DNA of 64,000 bases from Cellulosimicrobium terreum (GCA_014803435.1 JACYFD010000003.1:186001-250000), one strand, 5' to 3'; shown: positions 33,652 to 43,200, counted from the stretch's first letter. A program made the numbers and translations. The notes: generated from the letters alone by a model not told the origin.

Positions 33652-36367
33652 CGGGTGCTGCACCTTCTCTCGCGTCAGCGTCGGCCTGGTGCTCGCGCTC
33701 GCTCGCTCCGGCGCCCGCGGCAGCCGATGACGACGGCGTGCTGCGAGTGGGAGGCGCGGGAGGTGCAGGGCGCGTCGCACCGACGGCCTCGGGCCGGTCG
33801 ATCTCCGCGATCGCCGTCACCGCGCGGGCGCAGGAGCGGTCGTCCCGCGCAGGGAAGGCGGCTCCCATGCGCGCGAGGTGCTCCGGTGCCGGGACGAAAC
33901 CCGCGGCCGCGATCTCGGCGATCGCACCGACGGCGTCGTCGAGGGTCTGGACGACGGGACCGAAGCCGTCCTCCTCGTAGGAGAAGTACCCCTGGCGGAC
34001 CGTGTGCGTGCCGCCGAAGGCCTCGGCCTGGTCGAACTGGTAGTACACGATCGGGCGGCCGACGTACGCGGCGTCGAACACGATGGAGGAGAAGTCTGTG
34101 ACCACGACCCGCGCGCTCACCAGGACCTCCTGGATGTCGCTGCCTCCGTAGGTCAGCACCTCGACGTGCCCGGGCAGATCGAGCTGGGCCAGGTACGGCT
34201 GGACGTTGGGGTGCGGCATGAAGGCGATCGTCGCGTCGTGCTCGCGCGCGAGCTCCGCGAGGCGTGGTGAGGTGAGCAGTCCCGTCCACGCCTTCGCATA
34301 GGTCGTGCCGGCGAAGTCGTCCAGGAGCTCTCGCTCGCCCTTCGGGCCGATCGCCCCCAGCAGGTACTCACGCCACGTGGGCAGGACGAGGATGCGACGG
34401 CGCTGCTCAGGTCGCGCGGCGGCGTCGAGGCGGAACAGCCTGTCGTGACGGGGCAGACCCGTGAGCGCGACCTCGCGCGTCGTGAAGCGGTACAACGACT
34501 GGTCGCCCGCGATGGAGGCGAACTCGTCGGTCGTCGTCGTGACGAACAGGTCGAACTCGCGACGGTTGAGCCAGCGCGACAGGTCGGTCGCGATGACGCC
34601 GTGCTGGAGGAACACGAACCTCCAGGACGGGGTTCCGACGGGGCGCAGCACCTCGGGGTTGTACACGTACGGTCCCGCCTGCGACGAGATCACGTGCGAG
34701 GCGTTGAGGCACACGAGCTTCCAGCGCAACGACCCGTAGGCGAGCAGGCGATGGTTGCCCTCCGCCTTGAGACGGTCCCAGTCGTGCGAACCGCGCTCGA
34801 GCGCGAACCACGAGCGGATACCGCGCTCGTCCCTCTGCAGGTGCTTGAACAGGTGCTCGGCGTTGTCGTGCGCACTGTCCACACGGTCGATGAGGACCCA
34901 CGAGCCGCCGTAGCGACGGCGCACCGGTCCGAGGCCGGCCACCGTCCGCACGACCCGGTTCGCCCACCAGCGCGGCGAGAGGAGCCGACCGAGCAGGGCG
35001 GTGGCAGAGAGGTCGGCGCCCGGCGCCTTCGGCGCGAACGCCTTGGCCAGCGCGGGCGGCTGCCACTGCTTGCGCGACAACGGCGACCGCACCCGGGATA
35101 TCGCGACAGGGCGTCCGTCGAGACGTACCTGGACCGCTGCGTCGCTGCTGACCCACATGATCCGCTCGCTGACGAGCGTCCGCCCTGAGTACACCTGCCG
35201 CCGTGTCTTCGCGTGGTGAGGCGCGGCTGTGACGCCGTCGACGAGGATCTCCTCGTCAGGGGCGGGGCCGGTGAAGCGATAGGAGAGGCGGACGAGCCGA
35301 CGACGAGCGTCGTGCTTCTCGAGCACGACAGGGTCCTCGTGCCAGGTCTCGCCCCGGTACCCCCGGCGCAGGGCGATCCGACGGTCGAGAGGGAACACCG
35401 CCGGGTCGAGCGACTCGAGGACGTCCAGGTCGAGGGCGCCGACGATCTGCTCGACCAGCTCGTGGAACTCGGCCGCGACGTGGTGCATCTCGGCGTTCAT
35501 CTGACCCGACAGCGTCTCGTCCGCCCGGAAGTAGGTCCCGAGGTCGTCGAGGACGAGGTGCTGCGCCCACCGTGGCACCGCGCCGTGCGCACGCCGTAGG
35601 TCGTGCAGCAGCCTCAGGTGCCCACGGCGCAGGACGGTCGTGAACTTCGCCGGGTCCCGGAACGGCGCGCGCTCGCCCGTCGCTGGCAGCAGCCGCCTGC
35701 GGAACCGGTACACCGCCGTGCGGGCGAGCCCGATCTTCCGGTCCGGCGCGGCAGCCAGGACGCGCGCGAGCACGTCGTGGTCGCCGAACCCGGCCGCGAG
35801 CCCGTCGTCGAAGCGCACGCCCCCGTCGTCGAGCAACCGCAGCCGGACGAACGCGTTCCGCAGCGAGTCCGTCACCGGTTCGGGTCGCACGTCGACGTCG
35901 ACGACGAGCCCCCGCGCGTCGAACGGCCCTTCACCGGTCCGGGGCGCCTCGACCGAGTCCGTCCCCGGGTCCCAGACGAGGCTACGGGCCAGCACCACCG
36001 ACGCCCGGGTCGCGACGATCGTCGCGTGGACGCCGCTCAGGAAGCCCTGCTCCCACACGTCCTGGACGTCCGGGAAGGTGACCCACGAGTCGTCCGCACC
36101 GTCGAGAGCCGCGAGCGCTGCGTTCCGCGCAGCAGGCACTCCTCCCGCCGACGGGAGGACACGGACGACGTCCCCGCGCCGGGCCGCCCACTCCTGCAGC
36201 AGGCCGGGCGAGCCGTCCGAGGACCCGGCGTCGACCGCGACGACCCGCACCAGCGGGCCGTCGCGGAGCTGTGCGTCCACCGCCGCGATGAAGTCGGGGA
36301 GGTTCTCGGCCGACTCCTGCGTCACGACGACGACGGCGAGGGTCGGGGCGAAGGTCTCGACCGTCAA
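33632..36367 (-). CDS. GT2-TagF-type fusion, polyol-phosphate transferase
   Basis: A 911-residue protein in two halves. Residues about 8-350 form a GT2-like domain (TLAVVVVTQESAENLPDFI, AVDAGSSDGSPGL, then VTFPDVQDVWE at the usual DxD place). Residues about 505-860 form a glycerophosphotransferase domain of the TagB/TagF type (SWVLIDRVDSAHDNAEHL, FVFLQHGVIATDLSRWLN, VLVLP-type TWREYLLG, VVVTDFSSIVFDAAYVGRPI). The end is low-complexity. TTG 36367, after GAGGGGGG at 9-10 bases, is my choice of start; no ATG fits the frame. It could add a polyol or sugar phosphate to a glycan primed by the GT2 half, on the cytoplasmic face. Confidence 0.82.
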   Translation of the reverse strand: MTVETFAPTLAVVVVTQESAENLPDFIAAVDAQLRDGPLVRVVAVDAGSSDGSPGLLQEWAARRGDVVRVLPSAGGVPAARNAALAALDGADDSWVTFPDVQDVWEQGFLSGVHATIVATRASVVLARSLVWDPGTDSVEAPRTGEGPFDARGLVVDVDVRPEPVTDSLRNAFVRLRLLDDGGVRFDDGLAAGFGDHDVLARVLAAAPDRKIGLARTAVYRFRRRLLPATGERAPFRDPAKFTTVLRRGHLRLLHDLRRAHGAVPRWAQHLVLDDLGTYFRADETLSGQMNAEMHHVAAEFHELVEQIVGALDLDVLESLDPAVFPLDRRIALRRGYRGETWHEDPVVLEKHDARRRLVRLSYRFTGPAPDEEILVDGVTAAPHHAKTRRQVYSGRTLVSERIMWVSSDAAVQVRLDGRPVAISRVRSPLSRKQWQPPALAKAFAPKAPGADLSATALLGRLLSPRWWANRVVRTVAGLGPVRRRYGGSWVLIDRVDSAHDNAEHLFKHLQRDERGIRSWFALERGSHDWDRLKAEGNHRLLAYGSLRWKLVCLNASHVISSQAGPYVYNPEVLRPVGTPSWRFVFLQHGVIATDLSRWLNRREFDLFVTTTTDEFASIAGDQSLYRFTTREVALTGLPRHDRLFRLDAAARPEQRRRILVLPTWREYLLGAIGPKGERELLDDFAGTTYAKAWTGLLTSPRLAELAREHDATIAFMPHPNVQPYLAQLDLPGHVEVLTYGGSDIQEVLVSARVVVTDFSSIVFDAAYVGRPIVYYQFDQAEAFGGTHTVRQGYFSYEEDGFGPVVQTLDDAVGAIAEIAAAGFVPAPEHLARMGAAFPARDDRSCARAVTAIAEIDRPEAVGATRPAPPAPPTRSTPSSSAAAGAGASEREHQADADAREGAAPDVVRTD

Positions 36368-36484
36368 GCGACGGCACCCCCCTCGAACATGCAGACTTCC
36401 CTTCCGTGCCCTGCGAGCGCCCTGGTCTCCGCGCCCGAGCAATTGTAGAGGTTCCGTGCGGACACCCCGGTTCGGTAGGCCGAC

Positions 36485-36490
36485 TAGACT
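36485..36490 (+). promoter_or_regulatory. -10 box of a probable leaderless transcript
   Basis: TAGACT ends eight bases before ATG 36499, and the intervening TGCGCGCC has no ribosome-binding sequence. This is the usual arrangement of actinobacterial leaderless genes. Confidence 0.5.
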
Positions 36491-36498
36491 TGCGCGCC

Positions 36499-37332
36499 AT
36501 GCCGACGACGCTCACGGAACTGGCCCCGTACTCGGACGAGCGGGGCAACCGCATCGAGTTCACCGGTGACCACCCCACAGGCGGGCAGACCCGGGTCTCG
36601 GTGCTGTTCACCGGCGAGAACAACACTCTCGTGGTCGACGCGACGGCCCGGTTCAAACGGCTCAGCATCCGGTTCGACTGCAGCGACGGGACGATCCGCC
36701 TCGGTGGTGGCACCGGCCGGGCGATCGAGGTGAGCATCCGCGTCGGGCAGGACTCGACGGTCACCCTTGGCGAGCGCGTCACGACGACGTCGATACTGCT
36801 CGTCTCCGCGGTCGAGGGCGCCACGGTGACGGTCGGCGACGACGTCATGTTCGCCAGCGCCAACCAGCTGCGCTCTGACGACGGACACCCGATCTTCGAC
36901 GTGCGCACCGGGCTCCGCGTGAACCCCGCCCGCGACATCACGGTCGGCGACCACGTCTGGATGGGTCGCGAGGCCGTCGCGCTCGGTGGTGCGAGCATCG
37001 GCAGCGGCAGCGTGATCGGTCTGCGCAGCCTGGTGACCGGCCGCATCCCGAACAACGTCGTCGCCGCAGGGATACCGGCGCGGGTGCTCCGCACGGACGT
37101 CGCGTGGGAGCGGCCGCACCTGTCGATCCACCGTCCGTACTACAAGCCGGACGCATCGACGGTGGCGAGGTCGGACTTCTGGGCTCTCACGGACGACGTG
37201 GCGATCACGGCGACCACCGGCCGCCCTGGTAGCGGCCCGGGTCGTCCACGGACGTCACCGACCCAGCCAGGACTCCTGACGCGTGCGCGGGCAGCGGCGG
37301 GCGCGGCCCGCCGTGCCTGGCGGCGTGCCTGA
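36499..37332 (+). CDS. Hexapeptide-repeat acyltransferase
   Basis: A 277-residue left-handed beta-helix enzyme. The hexapeptide pattern is visible from about residue 110 on, with HVWMGREAVALGGASIGSGS, VIGLRSLVTG and the family end VVAAGIPARVLRTDV. Such enzymes O- or N-acetylate sugars. The N-terminal 75 residues are beta-rich and less typical, and the C-terminal tail is basic (RARAAAGAARRAWRRA). ATG 36499 follows a -10 box at leaderless spacing. It lies alone between two minus-strand operons, stopping directly next to the convergent SGNH acyltransferase stop. An acetyltransferase for the surface polymer is the likely role. Confidence 0.82.
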   Translation: MPTTLTELAPYSDERGNRIEFTGDHPTGGQTRVSVLFTGENNTLVVDATARFKRLSIRFDCSDGTIRLGGGTGRAIEVSIRVGQDSTVTLGERVTTTSILLVSAVEGATVTVGDDVMFASANQLRSDDGHPIFDVRTGLRVNPARDITVGDHVWMGREAVALGGASIGSGSVIGLRSLVTGRIPNNVVAAGIPARVLRTDVAWERPHLSIHRPYYKPDASTVARSDFWALTDDVAITATTGRPGSGPGRPRTSPTQPGLLTRARAAAGAARRAWRRA

Positions 37333-39459
37333 TCAGCTCTCGGGCGGCCGCCCCTGAGCCGCCGCCAGAGCCCGCCGCGCGCCGTCGGCGACCTCGGGAG
37401 CGAGCGTCCGGGAGAACGTCGCAGAGAGGTGCCCGTGGTCGAAGTACACGATGGCACCACCCACCACGGTGGAGCAGACGGCCTCGTCGCAGAGCAGATC
37501 GTCCACCGACACGGTGGTCACCAGTCCTGACGTGTCCTGCTCGGCCGCGGTGGCCAGCGGGTCGGGCACGACGACCTCCTCGCGTGGCCACGAGCAGCTC
37601 GCAGCGTCTCCGCCCGCGGCAGCCAGGCAGTCGGGCACGTCCTCCGGCATCGTCGGAGGGTCCCTCAGCACGAGCACCGGCAGCCCGGCGTCGGTGAAGG
37701 TCTCCAGCACCTCGCGATAGCCGGCCGTTGCGGCGGCGTCACGACCGCTCTCGGGCACGCCGTCGATCTGCGCATACGTCCTGTCCGACATGACGACGAG
37801 GTCGAAACCTCCGTCCGTGATCGAGTCCACGGCCCAGCGGTTGATCTCGCGGCACCCCTGCGTGGCCTCGGTGTCGTCGAACCGGAGCGGCAGGTCCACG
37901 GTGTAGCAGACCGACTGGAGAAAGGTCGTCAGCTGCCACCGCTCGTCCGCGAGCAGCGGGAGGAACGCCGGGACCCAATGACCTGCGTGGGAGTTTCCGA
38001 CGAGGGCGATCTTGCGTTCCGCGTCGGTCGGGCCGTAGACGCACGTGGTGCGGCTCGCGTAGGGGACGTTGTTCCAGCACTCGTCGGCGTACACCGGAGG
38101 CTTGTCCCCTGCGGCGAAGACCGGGTCCGGCACGATCGACGCCGTGAGCTCCGCGCACGCAGGGTCCCGCGCCGTTCCGGCGCCCAGGCACTCGGCCGCG
38201 CGCCGCGCCTCCGCCTCCGCCTGCGCGAGGGCGACACGCTCGGCGTGCGAGGCCGCGACGTGCAGACCGCCGGCCGCAGCTGCAGAGACCACCGTGCAGA
38301 TCCCGAGCAGGACGAACGACCTCCGGAGGCGCCGCAGGTGCCGGCTCCCCCGCACCGGGTCCTCGACGAGACGCTTGCTCGACCACGCGAGCACGACGAC
38401 AGCGGCGACGAGAACCACCTGATCCACGAGCCCGAGATCGCGGCCGAGTGCGAAGGGAGCGATGACGACGACCGGCCAGTGCCAGAGATAGAGGGAGTAC
38501 GAGACGTCACCCAGGCGTTGGACAGGTCCGAGGGAGAGGAGCCGGTCCGGACCGCCACGGACGCCGTCGGAAGCCGCGAGGAGCACGAGGGCCGTCGCCA
38601 GCGTCGGCAAGGCCGCGGCGTAACCGGGGAACGGCGTCGCGCCGTCGAGCACGAGAGCCGAGGACGCGATGCCCGCGAGCCCGAGCCACGCGAGGCCGGC
38701 GCGCACACCCGGCGAGCTCACGACCATGCCGCGCGCGACGAGCACGGCGATCAGCCCGCCGAGCGCGAGCTCCCAGAAGCGTGTCGTCGAGACGAAGTAC
38801 GCCGCGGCGGGGTTCGTCGCCGTCACGCGCAAGGACCAGACGAAGGAGACCACGACGACCACGACGGTCACAGCCAGTGCGCCGGCACCAGGACGTACCG
38901 AGCGCCCCAGCCTCGTGACGAGGAGACCGCAGACGCCGAGCAGCGCGGGCCACACGAGGTAGAACTGCTCCTCCACCGAGAGCGACCAGAAGTGCTGGAC
39001 GGGTGTGTGGAGCTCGTCGGCGGCGAGATAGTCGGTGGCAGACCCTGCGAGCACCCAGTTCTCGACCGAGAACGCGCTCGCCAGCACCTCGCGCGCGATG
39101 CTGTCGAGCGTGGTCCGAGGCATCCACACCGCGCTGGCGACGACGGTCGCGACCAGCACGACCGTGGCGGCCGGCACCAGTCGGCGGACCCTCCGGGCCC
39201 AGAAACGGAGGAGGCCTCGAACGTCGGTCACCGGGCTGCGCACCAGGTGCGCCGTGATGAGGAAGCCCGAGATCACGAGGAAGACGTCGACACCGACGTA
39301 GCCGCCGGGCAGTCGCCCCGGCCACACGTGGTAGAGCAGTACCGCGCCGACGGCGATCGCGCGCAGGCCCTGGACGTCCCGACGAGGCTGGGCCTCGACG
39401 GCTGACCGCCGCAGCGGCGCCGCGCGCCCAGGATCGACGACGGTCGTCGCCTGCGTCAC
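37333..39459 (-). CDS. Membrane acyltransferase with SGNH domain (OafA/YrhL type)
   Basis: A 708-residue protein that joins an AcylT_3 membrane domain (RDVQGLRAIAVGAVLLYHVWP, then GYVGVDVFLVISGFLIT, ten or so helices to about residue 380) to an extracytoplasmic SGNH-hydrolase-like domain (IALVGNSHAGHWVPAF near 486; FDLVVMSDRTYAQ later). In OafA-type proteins the membrane domain imports acetyl groups and the outer domain attaches them to a surface glycan. It is the last gene of the minus-strand unit wzm-wzt-stealth-this, and its ATG overlaps the stealth stop (ATGA). Its target is likely the exported polymer. Confidence 0.9.
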   Translation of the reverse strand: MTQATTVVDPGRAAPLRRSAVEAQPRRDVQGLRAIAVGAVLLYHVWPGRLPGGYVGVDVFLVISGFLITAHLVRSPVTDVRGLLRFWARRVRRLVPAATVVLVATVVASAVWMPRTTLDSIAREVLASAFSVENWVLAGSATDYLAADELHTPVQHFWSLSVEEQFYLVWPALLGVCGLLVTRLGRSVRPGAGALAVTVVVVVVSFVWSLRVTATNPAAAYFVSTTRFWELALGGLIAVLVARGMVVSSPGVRAGLAWLGLAGIASSALVLDGATPFPGYAAALPTLATALVLLAASDGVRGGPDRLLSLGPVQRLGDVSYSLYLWHWPVVVIAPFALGRDLGLVDQVVLVAAVVVLAWSSKRLVEDPVRGSRHLRRLRRSFVLLGICTVVSAAAAGGLHVAASHAERVALAQAEAEARRAAECLGAGTARDPACAELTASIVPDPVFAAGDKPPVYADECWNNVPYASRTTCVYGPTDAERKIALVGNSHAGHWVPAFLPLLADERWQLTTFLQSVCYTVDLPLRFDDTEATQGCREINRWAVDSITDGGFDLVVMSDRTYAQIDGVPESGRDAAATAGYREVLETFTDAGLPVLVLRDPPTMPEDVPDCLAAAGGDAASCSWPREEVVVPDPLATAAEQDTSGLVTTVSVDDLLCDEAVCSTVVGGAIVYFDHGHLSATFSRTLAPEVADGARRALAAAQGRPPES

Positions 39460-41129
39460 GTCCGACCGTTGCCGACGGCCGCACCAGGCCGTTCGAACGA
39501 CGAGCGCAGCGGGAAGTAGGCGCGGAGCATGTCCTGCATCATCCGCGACGGCCCCTCGCGCTCGCCCGGCTCAAGGTTCGTGTCGTTGAGGCAGAACACG
39601 TCGAAGTCCCGTGCCCGCGAGATGCGGTTGAGGGTCAGGACGGCCTCCTCGCTCGCCAGGTCCAGGTAGTCGTAGGCGATCTGACCCTCGACCGCGCGAC
39701 CGGTCACGTAGGCGTACCAGTGGTGCAGCGCCGAGGCGACGGAGTGGTCGGCCGGGTCCCGGAACCGTGAGCCGACGAGGTGCTTGAACAGCTCGGGGTA
39801 GGCGTCCTCGAGCTCCTCCAGGACCTTGCGTTGCTGCGGGTGCGGCGTGTGCTTGACCTTGTTGGTGACGGTGCGGCCGGAGAGGTTCTCGATCAGCTCG
39901 CGGTTGTGCTTGGCCGCCGAGAGCACCGGCAGGTCGCGCACGCTCGGTGGGTCGAGGTCGAGCAGGGCGCGCGAGACGAAGAACCTCGAGAGCCCGTTGC
40001 CCTCGAAGAAGAGCTCGGGGGCGACCGGGCGGCCGAAGAACACGTCGTCGTTCAGGTAGAGGTACCGCTCGGAGAGTCCGGGAAGGTGGTGCAGCTGTGA
40101 CTCGATGGCGTGCGAGTTGAACACCGGCAGCCCTGTTGTGTCGCTGAAGATCTCCCGGTGGTCGACGACAGAGATCCGCGGGTTCGTCGTGTCGAGCCAG
40201 GAGGGGACCTGTCCGCAGGTCACGACATGGACGTGACGCACCCAGCTCGCGTACATCTCGACGGACCGCAGCGAGTAGCGCAGCTCGTCATGACCGAGAA
40301 ACCGTGAGCTGCTCAGGGCGTTGGGGTTGACTGCCCCCGCCGGGAGGCCGGCCTCCGCACGCTCGCGCTCCGCCTGCCAGCTCGGGTCGGTCCCGTCGAC
40401 CCAGGTGTAGACCAGGTCGATCGGCTCGATGACCTCTTGCAGTCGCGAGGCGGTGACGAGTCGGCGGTCGTCGCGCCGCTGCGCTGCGGCCCACGCTCGG
40501 GGGGTGACGTACGAGGTCGTGCCGTTGTACCGCGGGGGGACGAGCGTCCCCGGGACGTGCACCCCACCGTCGGGCCGCGGTCTCTCCTCCTCGTCGACGA
40601 CCGACCACAGCTCGACCTCGACCGCCTCGGCCTCGCCCCCGAGAAGCGTCCCCTCCGGCGAGGCGAGCGCACGACAGAGCGAGACCGCCTCTGCACGTCC
40701 ATCACCGGCGAGCCACCTGTCCAACCGCAGCACCCGACGGTCGCCGGCGACCTGGACGCACCACTCGGGGGCCGCGACGTCGGCGAGCGCATCACGGAGG
40801 GCGACGGCGTGCGGCTCCGGGACGACGAGCCGCGCCGGGCGCACGTCCAGCAACGCGTACGGGACACCTCGCGCGTCGAGCGCTGCCCGGACGGTCCGCA
40901 GCGTGTCGTCCCGCACGGCCCACGAGTCGAAGGACTCGACGACCCGGGCGAGCAGTCGGCCCGTCACGGGCCCGACGAGCAGCAGACCGTCCGGGACACG
41001 TCCCGATCGTGCCCGTCGCACCGACCGGACGAGCGAACGCTGCCACGCGAGCTGGCCGTGCGCGAGGCGCGAGACCCGCAGGCGTGCACCTATCGACATG
41101 TGTGCCGCGACGGCTGTGCGGACGCTCAT
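39456..41129 (-). CDS. Stealth-family phosphotransferase
   Basis: A 557-residue Stealth protein, a paralogue of the one at 31984-33651. Conserved regions are IDLVYTWVDGTDPSWQ (CR1, near residue 237), SVEMYASWVRHVHVVTCGQVP (CR2), NSHAIESQLHHLPGLSERY with LYLNDDVFFG (CR3) and CLNDTN (CR4). The N-terminal half, with VEVELWSVVDEE before CR1, shares its layout with the other copy. ATG 41129 is used; ATG 41099 would also fit. It lies 142 bases after the Wzt-like ATPase gene. A sugar-1-phosphate transferase forming phosphodiester bonds is the expected role; two different Stealth enzymes imply two linkages or two donors. Confidence 0.87.
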   Translation of the reverse strand: MSVRTAVAAHMSIGARLRVSRLAHGQLAWQRSLVRSVRRARSGRVPDGLLLVGPVTGRLLARVVESFDSWAVRDDTLRTVRAALDARGVPYALLDVRPARLVVPEPHAVALRDALADVAAPEWCVQVAGDRRVLRLDRWLAGDGRAEAVSLCRALASPEGTLLGGEAEAVEVELWSVVDEEERPRPDGGVHVPGTLVPPRYNGTTSYVTPRAWAAAQRRDDRRLVTASRLQEVIEPIDLVYTWVDGTDPSWQAERERAEAGLPAGAVNPNALSSSRFLGHDELRYSLRSVEMYASWVRHVHVVTCGQVPSWLDTTNPRISVVDHREIFSDTTGLPVFNSHAIESQLHHLPGLSERYLYLNDDVFFGRPVAPELFFEGNGLSRFFVSRALLDLDPPSVRDLPVLSAAKHNRELIENLSGRTVTNKVKHTPHPQQRKVLEELEDAYPELFKHLVGSRFRDPADHSVASALHHWYAYVTGRAVEGQIAYDYLDLASEEAVLTLNRISRARDFDVFCLNDTNLEPGEREGPSRMMQDMLRAYFPLRSSFERPGAAVGNGRT

Positions 41130-41271
41130 CGATACGTTCCTCGGTCGGGGGTGGGCCGGACCGGTGGCGACGACGCCCCCGGTCCCGCAGGCCTCGCAGG
41201 TCGTTGGCCGCGAGCGGGACCGTCAAAGTCTAGCCCTCGCGAGACCGCGCACCCCTGAGGCACCGCCGCCT

Positions 41272-42162
41272 TCAGCCGCGTGAGGTCTTCGCCGTCTCGA
41301 GCCGGTACCGCTTGATCTGACGGACGAAGTCCTTGTATGCCTCGCACACGACGTCGGCCGGTCCGTCCATCACGAGCCGGCCCTTGTGGACCCACAGCAC
41401 CCGCGAGCAGATGCTCTCGATCGTCGCGATCGAGTGGCTCACGAGGAAGACGGTCCCCGCGCCCTGCCGCACCTCGTCGATCCGAGCCTTGCTCTTCTGC
41501 CGGAACGTGGCGTCCCCCGTGGCGAGCGCCTCGTCGATCATCAGGATGTCCGGCACTGCCGAGGCAGAGATCGCGAACCGCAGACGCGCGCTCATGCCCG
41601 ACGAGTAGGCCTTCATCGGCAGGTTGACGAAGTCCCCGATGTCGGCGAAGTCGACGATCTCGTCGTACCGCTCCTGCACCTGCTTGGGCGTGAGACCGAG
41701 GGCGAGGCCACCGATCGTGATGTTGCGCTCGCCCGTCAGGTCACCCATGAGGACCGCGTTGACGCCAAGGAGTGCGGGCTCGCCCGCGACGTACACGGAG
41801 CCCGACGCCGGCGGGATGAGTCCCGCGATCGCGCGCAGGAGCGTGCTCTTGCCCGAGCCGTTGATCCCGACGATCCCGATCGACTCGCCGTGGTGCGCGA
41901 CGAAGGAGATGCCGCGGACGGCCCTGACCTCGCGCACCGCGCCCTGGCCCCGCCCCCGGCGAAGTGCTCGGGAGACGAGCGAGCGCTTCGGGCCGTCGGC
42001 GGTCGCGTGACCGACCCGCTTGGCCCCGAAGACCCGGTAGGTGATGTGGACGTCGTCGACGAGGAGGGACGGGGTGCCGATCTCGGTGCTGACCGGTGGT
42101 CCGCCCTCAAGGTCCTCCGGGTCGATCTCGAAGTCGATCTCTGCGTCGCTCGTGTCAGTCAC
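41272..42162 (-). CDS. wzt: ABC transporter ATPase for polysaccharide export (Wzt/TagH type)
   Basis: A 296-residue ATPase. After a 35-residue acidic N-terminus it has a polysaccharide-exporter ATPase: Walker A GINGSGKST, signature YSSGMSARLRFAISA and Walker B DILMIDEAL, all typical of Wzt/TagH. It ends soon after the ATPase domain, so no C-terminal glycan-binding domain is present, as in TagH-like exporters. GTG 42162 is selected because GAGGAGAGG lies seven bases upstream; its start overlaps the wzm stop by eight bases. With Wzm it should flip a lipid-linked glycopolymer to the outer face. Confidence 0.92.
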   Translation of the reverse strand: MTDTSDAEIDFEIDPEDLEGGPPVSTEIGTPSLLVDDVHITYRVFGAKRVGHATADGPKRSLVSRALRRGRGQGAVREVRAVRGISFVAHHGESIGIVGINGSGKSTLLRAIAGLIPPASGSVYVAGEPALLGVNAVLMGDLTGERNITIGGLALGLTPKQVQERYDEIVDFADIGDFVNLPMKAYSSGMSARLRFAISASAVPDILMIDEALATGDATFRQKSKARIDEVRQGAGTVFLVSHSIATIESICSRVLWVHKGRLVMDGPADVVCEAYKDFVRQIKRYRLETAKTSRG

Positions 42163-43147
42163 GGCCGTACCTCTCCTCACCGCGCCAGAAGACCAGGAAC
42201 CCGACGACGAGGAACAGCACGGCCCAGCCCGCGCCGAACGCCCACATGATCGGGTCGGGCGGATAGGCCGGCTCGTTCAGGATCGACGATCTCGCCAGGT
42301 ACAGGTAGACCGCCACGGGCTGGTACTCGAGGATCCATCCCCAGGAGTAGCTGCCCACGAAGCGGTCGATGCTGAAGATCACGCCCGAGCCGTACATCGC
42401 GAACCGCATGACGAACGGGATGATGTTGTTGAGGTCGGGCGTGATGGCGACCCAGCGGGCGACGAGGAACGCGCAACCCGTGCTGAACAACCACAGGAGC
42501 GCCACCGCGGGGACGAGCAGCAACCAGCGCCAGGTGATCGGGACATCACCCTCGAACGGGAGCAGTCCCGACGCCCACGAGATGAGGCACATCACGATGA
42601 GTGCCGGGCCCAGCACGGTGAGCTCCGCGAGCACGCCGGCGATCGGCAGGACGGCACGGGGGAAGTGCACCGACCGCACGAGGCTCATGTTGCTGCGGAT
42701 CGCCTTCGCACCGGCCTGGATCGACGACTCGAAGAAACGGAACATGAAGGTGCCGACCACGATGAACGCGATCGTGTTCTCGATCCCCGCGCGCGCGACC
42801 TGAAGGATGAAGCCGAAGATCAGGACGTAGACGGCGGCGTTGAGGACCGGCGTCAGGATGGACCACGCCTGACCCAGGTAGCTGTTCTGGTTGCGCGCGT
42901 ACGCCTTGGAGGACGCGAGAACGCGGATGAACGACCGACGCCGCCAGAGCTGGCGGACGTAGTCGCCGAGCGGCGGGCGTACGCCCATCGGATCGAGGTC
43001 GTTCGCCTCGACGGTCTGGAGCACCCACTGCTGGTCGTACCGGCGGTCGATCGGCGCGGGCGGCTGCGGCTCCTCGAGCGCCTGCCTCCGGTCACCGACC
43101 TCGTCGTCGGTCGTCGTGGACGGGGTCGCGGTCACGTACGTCTGCAC
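42155..43147 (-). CDS. wzm: ABC transporter permease for polysaccharide export (Wzm/TagG type)
   Basis: A 330-residue permease of the ABC-2 type. A soluble N-terminus of about 80 residues with LGDYVRQLWRRRSFIRVLAS is followed by about six membrane helices (including NAAVYVLIFGFILQV and VLGPALIVMCLISWA). The segment LARSSILNE and the last helix are typical of Wzm/TagG. GTG 43147 begins the frame; no clear ribosome site precedes it. The gene opens the minus-strand operon wzm-wzt-stealth-acyltransferase under a TATAGT box about 50 bases upstream. It is divergent from the pyruvyl transferase fusion gene. Confidence 0.9.
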   Translation of the reverse strand: MQTYVTATPSTTTDDEVGDRRQALEEPQPPAPIDRRYDQQWVLQTVEANDLDPMGVRPPLGDYVRQLWRRRSFIRVLASSKAYARNQNSYLGQAWSILTPVLNAAVYVLIFGFILQVARAGIENTIAFIVVGTFMFRFFESSIQAGAKAIRSNMSLVRSVHFPRAVLPIAGVLAELTVLGPALIVMCLISWASGLLPFEGDVPITWRWLLLVPAVALLWLFSTGCAFLVARWVAITPDLNNIIPFVMRFAMYGSGVIFSIDRFVGSYSWGWILEYQPVAVYLYLARSSILNEPAYPPDPIMWAFGAGWAVLFLVVGFLVFWRGEERYGRD

Positions 43148-43200
43148 CCATCTGGGAGGGGATCGGATCGGCGACGTGCCGGTCCGGCCGCGCCTCCGCC

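Noticed and set aside
36368-36442. Upstream TTG start at 36442 for the GT2-TagF fusion
   Set aside because: It would add 25 unconserved residues and lacks a ribosome site; the TTG at 36367 has GAGGGGGG in place.
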